This document shows, piece after piece, positions 59,944-64,000 of a stretch of 64,000 nucleotides of DNA. Numbering within the stretch: the first letter of the stretch is position 1; every line of letters begins with the position of its first letter. The DNA lies in NCBI RefSeq assembly GCF_021869765.1, contig NZ_CP084580.1:2108001-2172000 (forward strand), written 5' to 3'. The stretch is from Chryseobacterium sp. MEBOG06. Lineage in GTDB: Bacteria > Bacteroidota > Bacteroidia > Flavobacteriales > Weeksellaceae. The translations under genes were made by a program, and so were the position numbers. The notes beneath the pieces were generated by a model. It did not search any database. It had not been told where the DNA came from and was given only the letters and a program-made list of their open reading frames with translations.

Positions 59944-62679
59944 ATGGATTTGTTCTATTTAATTCCTGTTTTTGGTGTGGTGGCTTTAGTCTATACTTAT
60001 ATTCAAAGCAATTGGGTAAGTAGGCAGAATGCTGGAAACGAAAAAATGAAAATAATCAGCGGACACATTGCTGATGGTGCAATGGCCTTTCTAAAAGCCG
60101 AATACAAAATTTTAATGTACTTCGTAGTAGTGGTTGCTATTTTACTGGCTATAATGGGAGCTAGTAATGCCAATTCACACTGGAGTATAGGGCTTGCCTT
60201 CGTAGCAGGGGCCATATTTTCTGCCTCAGCAGGATTTATTGGGATGAAGATCGCTACAAAGGCAAATGTAAGAACTGCTGAAGCAGCAAGAACATCACTT
60301 TCCAAAGCGCTTAAGGTATCTTTTGCAGGAGGTTCTGTGATGGGTATGGGAGTTGCAGGGCTGGCTGTTTTGGGTTTGGGAGCTCTGTTTTTGATCATTA
60401 AACAGATTTTTGCACCCGAAGCCACGGTAGATTCTCACGAAATGGAAAGAACAATTGAAATTCTTACCGGATTCTCTCTGGGTGCCGAATCTATAGCTCT
60501 TTTTGCAAGAGTTGGAGGCGGAATTTATACAAAAGCAGCAGACGTTGGCGCAGATCTGGTAGGAAAGGTAGAAGCGGGAATTCCTGAAGATGATCCCCGA
60601 AATCCGGCAACTATTGCAGATAATGTAGGAGATAATGTAGGAGATGTTGCGGGCATGGGAGCGGATCTTTTTGGGTCTTATGTGGCTACTGTTCTTGCCA
60701 CTATGGTATTGGGAAGAGAAACAATCTCTAATGATTCTTTTGGAGGTTTTGCACCCATTCTTTTGCCGATGCTGATTGCAGGAACCGGGATTATATTTTC
60801 GATGATAGGAACCCTGTTTGTAAGAATCAATGATAATGAAGGTTCATCTACATCCAGTGTACAGAATGCACTGAACTTAGGGAACTGGGGAAGTATTGTT
60901 ATTACTGCCGTCGCATCCTATTTTCTGGTAACCTATATTCTTCCTGAAAAAATGGTTCTAAGAGGGCATGAGTTCACAAAAATGGGCGTGTTTGGAGCTA
61001 TTATGGTAGGATTGGTTGTAGGAACCTTAATGAGTATCATTACAGAATATTATACAGCCATGGGAAAAAGACCCGTCTCCAGTATTGTCAGACAGTCTTC
61101 CACAGGCCATGCAACCAATATTATCGGAGGACTTTCCGTTGGAATGGAGTCTACTTTGCTGCCGATTATTGTGTTGGCAGGCGGAATTTATGGTTCTTAC
61201 TTATGTGCAGGGCTGTATGGAGTAGCTATTGCAGCGGCAGGGATGATGGCTACCACAGCAATGCAGCTGGCCATTGACGCTTTTGGACCAATTGCCGATA
61301 ATGCAGGAGGTATTGCCGAAATGAGTGAACTGCCGAAAGAAGTCCGTGAAAAAACAGATATTCTCGACGCGGTAGGAAATACAACAGCGGCTACAGGAAA
61401 AGGATTTGCTATCGCTTCAGCTGCATTAACTGCATTAGCTTTGTTTGCTGCTTTTGTAGGAATTGCCGGCATCGATGGAATAGATATTTACAGGGCCGAT
61501 GTTTTAGCTGGGCTGTTTGTAGGCGGGATGATACCATTTATATTTTCTTCATTAGCCATCACGGCAGTGGGGCAGGCTGCAATGGCCATGGTGGAAGAGG
61601 TCAGAAGACAGTTTCGCGAAATTCCCGGAATTTTAGAAGGAAAAGCACAGCCGGAATATGAAAAATGTGTTGCCATTTCTACGGATGCTTCCATTAGAAA
61701 AATGATGCTGCCTGGAGCTATTGCAATTATTTCTCCATTACTAATGGGCTTTATCTTTGGTCCTGAAGTGTTGGGAGGATTTTTAGCTGGTGCTACAGTA
61801 ACTGGAGTTCTGATGGGAATGTTTCAGAATAACGCAGGAGGAGCCTGGGATAATGCAAAAAAATCATTTGAAAAAGGAGTAGATATCAACGGACAGACTT
61901 ATTATAAAGGATCTGAACCTCATAAAGCTTCTGTAACAGGAGATACTGTGGGAGATCCGTTTAAAGATACTTCCGGCCCTTCTATGAATATCCTTATTAA
62001 GCTGATGTCGATTGTCTCATTAGTGATAGCACCTACTCTTGCTGTGCTGCATAAAGATAAAATTGAAGCCAACAGAAAGGCTAAGCTGGAAAGCCTTATG
62101 AGAATTTCCAATATGAATTCAACTGCATTGAATACAGATCTTACCGGAGTGCCGTCTTCACCTAGTGAAGTGAAAGGTCATCTTAACGAAAACGGAGATT
62201 TTGTGTATGAAACAGGTAATATCCAGAAAATAAAACTGAACGGAGGTCAAACTATTGCCTTAGGAGATGGTAGCCAGCTTTATCAGCTTTATCAGGCTGT
62301 TAAGCAAAGAGATAAGTCTATATTGGATTCTAATAAATGGTATACCATTGAAAACCTTTATTTTCAAACAGGATCAAGTGATCTGAAAGCTGGTTATGAA
62401 ATGCAGCTGAATATCCTGGCTGAAATCTTAAATGCTTATCCTGATATGAAAATAAAGCTAGGCGGTTATACTGATAACAGCGGAAGTGAAGAAAGCAACC
62501 AGCAGCTTTCCAGTTTACGGGTACAAACAGCAAAGCTTAAGCTTTTGGAACTGGGTGTTCCTGCGGACAGAATAGAAGCTGAAGGCTACGGAATACAACA
62601 TCCTGTTTGCGAAGCTAATGATACCGATGAATGTAAGGCAAAAAACAGAAGAATTGATGTAAGAGTTCTGGCTTTTTAA
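59944..62679 (+). CDS. hppA: Membrane-bound ion-pumping pyrophosphatase fused to a C-terminal OmpA-like domain
   Basis: 911 residues, against about 670-770 in the family. Residues 1-720 form the usual 16-helix pump with [40 protein letters not shown] and later [12 protein letters not shown]. Ala, not Lys, at the GNTTA position marks the K+-dependent type. After a linker, residues 799-911 are an OmpA peptidoglycan-binding domain: [37 protein letters not shown] and [14 protein letters not shown], then NRRIDVRV. The C-terminus of this pump faces the periplasm, so the domain could bind the cell wall. It pumps H+ or Na+; which one cannot be read here. Confidence 0.92.
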   Translation: MDLFYLIPVFGVVALVYTYIQSNWVSRQNAGNEKMKIISGHIADGAMAFLKAEYKILMYFVVVVAILLAIMGASNANSHWSIGLAFVAGAIFSASAGFIGMKIATKANVRTAEAARTSLSKALKVSFAGGSVMGMGVAGLAVLGLGALFLIIKQIFAPEATVDSHEMERTIEILTGFSLGAESIALFARVGGGIYTKAADVGADLVGKVEAGIPEDDPRNPATIADNVGDNVGDVAGMGADLFGSYVATVLATMVLGRETISNDSFGGFAPILLPMLIAGTGIIFSMIGTLFVRINDNEGSSTSSVQNALNLGNWGSIVITAVASYFLVTYILPEKMVLRGHEFTKMGVFGAIMVGLVVGTLMSIITEYYTAMGKRPVSSIVRQSSTGHATNIIGGLSVGMESTLLPIIVLAGGIYGSYLCAGLYGVAIAAAGMMATTAMQLAIDAFGPIADNAGGIAEMSELPKEVREKTDILDAVGNTTAATGKGFAIASAALTALALFAAFVGIAGIDGIDIYRADVLAGLFVGGMIPFIFSSLAITAVGQAAMAMVEEVRRQFREIPGILEGKAQPEYEKCVAISTDASIRKMMLPGAIAIISPLLMGFIFGPEVLGGFLAGATVTGVLMGMFQNNAGGAWDNAKKSFEKGVDINGQTYYKGSEPHKASVTGDTVGDPFKDTSGPSMNILIKLMSIVSLVIAPTLAVLHKDKIEANRKAKLESLMRISNMNSTALNTDLTGVPSSPSEVKGHLNENGDFVYETGNIQKIKLNGGQTIALGDGSQLYQLYQAVKQRDKSILDSNKWYTIENLYFQTGSSDLKAGYEMQLNILAEILNAYPDMKIKLGGYTDNSGSEESNQQLSSLRVQTAKLKLLELGVPADRIEAEGYGIQHPVCEANDTDECKAKNRRIDVRVLAF

Positions 62680-62699
62680 AATCAATTGAAAATACTATT

Positions 62700-62726
62700 A
62701 AAGCACCGTTTTTGCGGTGCTTTTTT
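62700..62726. terminator. Bidirectional terminator after the pyrophosphatase gene
   Basis: AAGCACCG pairs with CGGTGCTT around a T-rich loop, followed by TTTT. Confidence 0.85.
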
Positions 62727-62751
62727 ATAGGTGCCGGATTGAATTTAAGAA

Positions 62752-63891
62752 TTAAAGATTTTTTCTCAGATGTTCCAAAGCCTGAATGATTACTTCATCT
62801 TTTTTAGCAAAGCTGAACCTTATATAATCTGAATCATGTCTTGAATGATAAAACGCTGAAAGAGGAAGGCAGGCCACTTTCTTCTCTACAGTCAGCCATT
62901 TTGAAAACTCTACATCAGTCATGGTACGGGAAATATTTCTGAAATTGACGATCTGGAAAACACTTCCTTCTGCCTTTTGTTCAATGATCAGGGATGTTTC
63001 TTTAAGAAGATCGTTAAAAATATCTCTTTTCCTCTGCATTATGACGGTATTCATTTTCGGATCAAATACTTCCATATATTTTGCCAAAGCATACTGAGCC
63101 GGAACATTGGCACTGTAAGAAATATATTGCTGGTGGCACCTGAATCCTGCCGTTAACTCTTCGGAAGCGAGCATATAACTGACTTTCCACCCTGAGGTAT
63201 GAAACATTTTTCCAAAGGAAAAAATACAAAATGTCCGTTTTCTAAGCTCAGGATGAATAAATGAGCTGTAATGATCAGTCTCATCATAACAGTAGGTATC
63301 ATAAATCTCTTCCGAAATCAAATAGATCTCACGGTTTTTGATGAGGTCATACAACTGGTTCCAGTCTTCTTTTTTCCAAATTTTTCCGGTTGGATTTTGT
63401 GGGGAATTGACAATAATAGCTTTTGTTTTTTCAGAAATGCAATCTTTGAATCCGTCCCAGTCTACAGTAAAATCATCTTCTAGATCATAGTACACCGGAA
63501 CCCCTCCATTCATTACCACAGAAGGCCCATAAGTATAATAGGAAGGTTGAATAATGATAACTTCATCATTTTGATTCAGAATAGATTTGAGTGCAGTATA
63601 TAAAGCAAAAGTTGCACATGGGATAATAGTTACTTCCCGGGTGGTAACAGCAATGCTGTTTTTTCTTTTTGCATTAAAATTAACAATATTTTTAATCAGG
63701 AGAGGGTTACCGGCAAGAGGTTCATAATTATGAGTGGCGAGTTCAGCCGATTCTTTTAAAAAGAATTTGAGCCTTTCATCAATATCAAAATCAGGAAGAC
63801 CTAACGAAAGATCATAGCTTCCATGCTTTGATGCCAATTCGGACATTGCTGTAAAAAAGGAATAATGAGTATAATTCTGTATTTCCTTCAT
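62752..63891 (-). CDS. PLP-dependent aminotransferase, methionine aminotransferase-like (YbdL type)
   Basis: 379 residues of fold type I. LSLGLPDFDIDERLKFFL and HNYEPLAGNPLLIKNIV form the N-terminal part, NSPQNPTGKIW is the PLP-phosphate region, and IFSFGKMFHTSGWKVSYM carries the Schiff-base lysine in the SFGKxxHxxGWK setting, which is typical of YbdL. The C-terminal Arg site is DYIRFSFAKKD. It would transfer the amino group of methionine or another hydrophobic or aromatic amino acid to a keto acid. A kynurenine or glutamine transaminase-like role is the alternative. Its start is 110 nt from the window edge. Confidence 0.88.
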   Translation of the reverse strand: MKEIQNYTHYSFFTAMSELASKHGSYDLSLGLPDFDIDERLKFFLKESAELATHNYEPLAGNPLLIKNIVNFNAKRKNSIAVTTREVTIIPCATFALYTALKSILNQNDEVIIIQPSYYTYGPSVVMNGGVPVYYDLEDDFTVDWDGFKDCISEKTKAIIVNSPQNPTGKIWKKEDWNQLYDLIKNREIYLISEEIYDTYCYDETDHYSSFIHPELRKRTFCIFSFGKMFHTSGWKVSYMLASEELTAGFRCHQQYISYSANVPAQYALAKYMEVFDPKMNTVIMQRKRDIFNDLLKETSLIIEQKAEGSVFQIVNFRNISRTMTDVEFSKWLTVEKKVACLPLSAFYHSRHDSDYIRFSFAKKDEVIIQALEHLRKNL

Positions 63892-64000
63892 CTATTTTGT
63901 AATTTTCTCAAATGTAATAAAAAATTAATGCAGTATTGATTTTAATTTTTGTGATATATTAATAAATGAATGATTCTGCCCTTGTTTTAAGATCTTTGTC

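Noticed and set aside
59944..62679. Large minus-strand frames inside the pyrophosphatase gene
   Set aside because: They are shadows of a Gly/Ala-rich membrane protein; the plus-strand protein is clearly conserved.
1..64000. Mobile element, integrase or prophage boundaries
   Set aside because: No transposase, recombinase, phage structural gene or attachment-site duplication was seen; gene order and base use look like ordinary chromosome.

Overview
This window looks like chromosomal DNA of a Flavobacteriia member, most likely Chryseobacterium or a close relative in the Weeksellaceae. The evidence is AT-rich intergenic DNA, Bacteroidetes-type promoters (TTG, about 19 nt, TAnnTTTG), a SusC/SusD pair, lipoproteins with Bacteroidetes lipoboxes, a type IX secretion (T9SS) sorting domain, GLPGLI and DUF72 proteins, and a short GG-leader cysteine peptide of a kind I associate with Chryseobacterium. 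The genus is inference; no rRNA or tRNA gene was seen.

Layout. 1-7.8 kb: 3' end of a glycan utilisation locus (SusC end, SusD, GH30, GH3, GH16, GH30), predicted to degrade beta-1,3/1,6-glucan. 7.9-16 kb: fabI, a small LEA-like protein, a secreted YadA-head-repeat protein, a nucleoside phosphorylase, a di-haem cytochrome c peroxidase and two tandemly duplicated HTH/coiled-coil regulators. 16-25 kb: a secreted PhoX-like T9SS protein, a leucine-rich-repeat protein, an eIF1/SUI1 homologue, gpmI, an acyl-ACP desaturase, a small HAD phosphatase, map and a methyltransferase. 25-33 kb: an SMR exporter, two Crp/Fnr regulators, era, DoxX, the GG-leader peptide, an S9 peptidase, a HAD hydrolase and a GNAT. 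33-43 kb: GLPGLI protein, MATE exporter, a sigma-54 response regulator without an HTH domain, a PLP-binding YggS homologue, polysaccharide deacetylase, DUF72, a copper-type P-ATPase with four extra metal-binding modules, an HMA-AraC regulator and a thioesterase. 43-50 kb: a decayed DUF6157 gene, an RRM protein, a secreted B-lectin, a BlaI-like regulator with a PAP2 membrane protein, an unexplained GC-richer element at 46744-46870, and pdhA-pdhC. 50-57 kb: two gene remnants, an ABC ATPase / L,D-transpeptidase-like / radC / GNAT-like operon, a PhyH dioxygenase, two membrane proteins and soluble pyrophosphatase. 57-64 kb: outer-membrane protein, amidohydrolase, a membrane pyrophosphatase fused to an OmpA domain, and an aminotransferase.

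How genes work together. The first cluster is a coordinated import and degradation system. CopA sits beside a regulator carrying the same CxxC metal-binding fold. pdhA and pdhC make two parts of pyruvate dehydrogenase (E1 beta and E3 are not here). A soluble and a membrane pyrophosphatase lie within 6.3 kb. Most of the rest is housekeeping in short operons bounded by clear hairpin terminators.

Most unusual items: the GG-leader four-cysteine peptide (27960-28121), the pyrophosphatase-OmpA fusion (59944-62679), the structured element at 46744-46870, the duplicated HTH genes with divergent linkers (15155-16040), decayed genes at 43336-43610 and 50026-50274, and several promoters so close to start codons that leaderless mRNA is likely. 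No CRISPR array, integrase, transposase or prophage was found.
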